The notes below the pieces were generated by a model. The model saw only the letters and a list, made by a program, of their open reading frames with translations. It made no database searches and was not told the DNA's origin. A stretch of 64,000 nucleotides of DNA from Adiantum capillus-veneris (lineage: Eukaryota > Streptophyta > Polypodiopsida > Polypodiales > Pteridaceae). The number at the start of each line of letters is the position of its first letter. Position 1 is the stretch's first letter. Positions 63,990-64,000 of this stretch are shown here, piece by piece. The stretch lies in NCBI GenBank assembly GCA_014529385.2, contig CM043967.1, positions 13,081,501 to 13,145,500 of the forward strand. Reading direction: 5' to 3'. The translations under genes and the position numbers were made by a program.

Positions 63990-64000
63990 GGGTCTTACCA

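Larger units (their letters stand above)
51971..64000 (-). mobile_element. Non-chromodomain Ty3/gypsy element E with extra 3' ORF (open at right edge)
   Basis: Order on the minus strand: gag zinc knuckles (63567-63989), protease (62299-62649), RT and RNase H (60152-61276), integrase (58131-59820), a spacer with palindromic repeats (56232-58130), an extra ORF (55970-52655), a polypurine tract (52620-52633) and the 3' LTR from 52619 downward. No chromodomain follows integrase, and an ORF lies between pol and the LTR; both traits fit the OTA (Athila/Tat-like) branch. The 5' end is outside the window. The lower LTR end is uncertain (perhaps TGTTACGAAAC at 51970). Confidence 0.8.

Overview
The window is nuclear DNA of a land plant with a large, retrotransposon-rich genome. 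The evidence is a plant-type methionine aminopeptidase 1A gene with GT-AG introns, chromodomain-bearing Ty3/gypsy elements, two LINE families, many (GA)n microsatellites and a PPR-type fragment. The roughly 20-kb introns and the style of the PPR fragment would fit a fern or another seed-free vascular plant, or a gymnosperm. I cannot name the species.

The central result is that the stretch from 6377 to 50062 is one host gene on the minus strand. Sixteen short coding exons with consistent splice phases add up to 1212 nt (403 codons plus stop), a complete MAP1A-like enzyme. Fourteen exons sit in two clusters (6377-8672 and 28551-30063) and two lie at 49748-50062. Two introns of about 19.9 kb (8673-28550) and 19.7 kb (30064-49747) separate the clusters, and almost all of their length is nested mobile DNA.

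Layout: 1-2990 is the 5' part of a decayed minus-strand LTR element. 2991-6376 is the 3' flank of the gene, with small duplications and a 65-bp foldback. The first giant intron holds a duplicated block, a gag fragment, LINE pieces, and a chromovirus (element A, 12809-24124) that sits in a LINE and carries a second LTR element (element B, 17196-21407, TSD CCAAA, tRNA-Glu primer site) inside its protease. The second giant intron holds a plus-strand LINE (LINE2) with a solo LTR, a heavily rearranged minus-strand gypsy element (element C) with another solo LTR, a short-LTR element (F), and a plus-strand copy of element A fused to the 3' end of a B-type element. 50063-51970 is the gene's 5' flank. 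From about 52619 to the right edge runs a different, non-chromodomain gypsy element (element E): gag zinc knuckles, protease, reverse transcriptase, integrase, then a spacer with repeated palindromes and an extra decayed ORF of about 3.3 kb between pol and the 3' LTR.

All transposon ORFs seen are broken. Many of the checked in-frame stops are TAG or TGA at places where a related copy or the motif suggests CAG or CGA, as expected from C-to-T decay at methylated CHG and CG sites. The host exons show no such damage. Coordinates of LTRs with target-site duplications and of the host exons are exact by my reading; boundaries of decayed elements are approximate.
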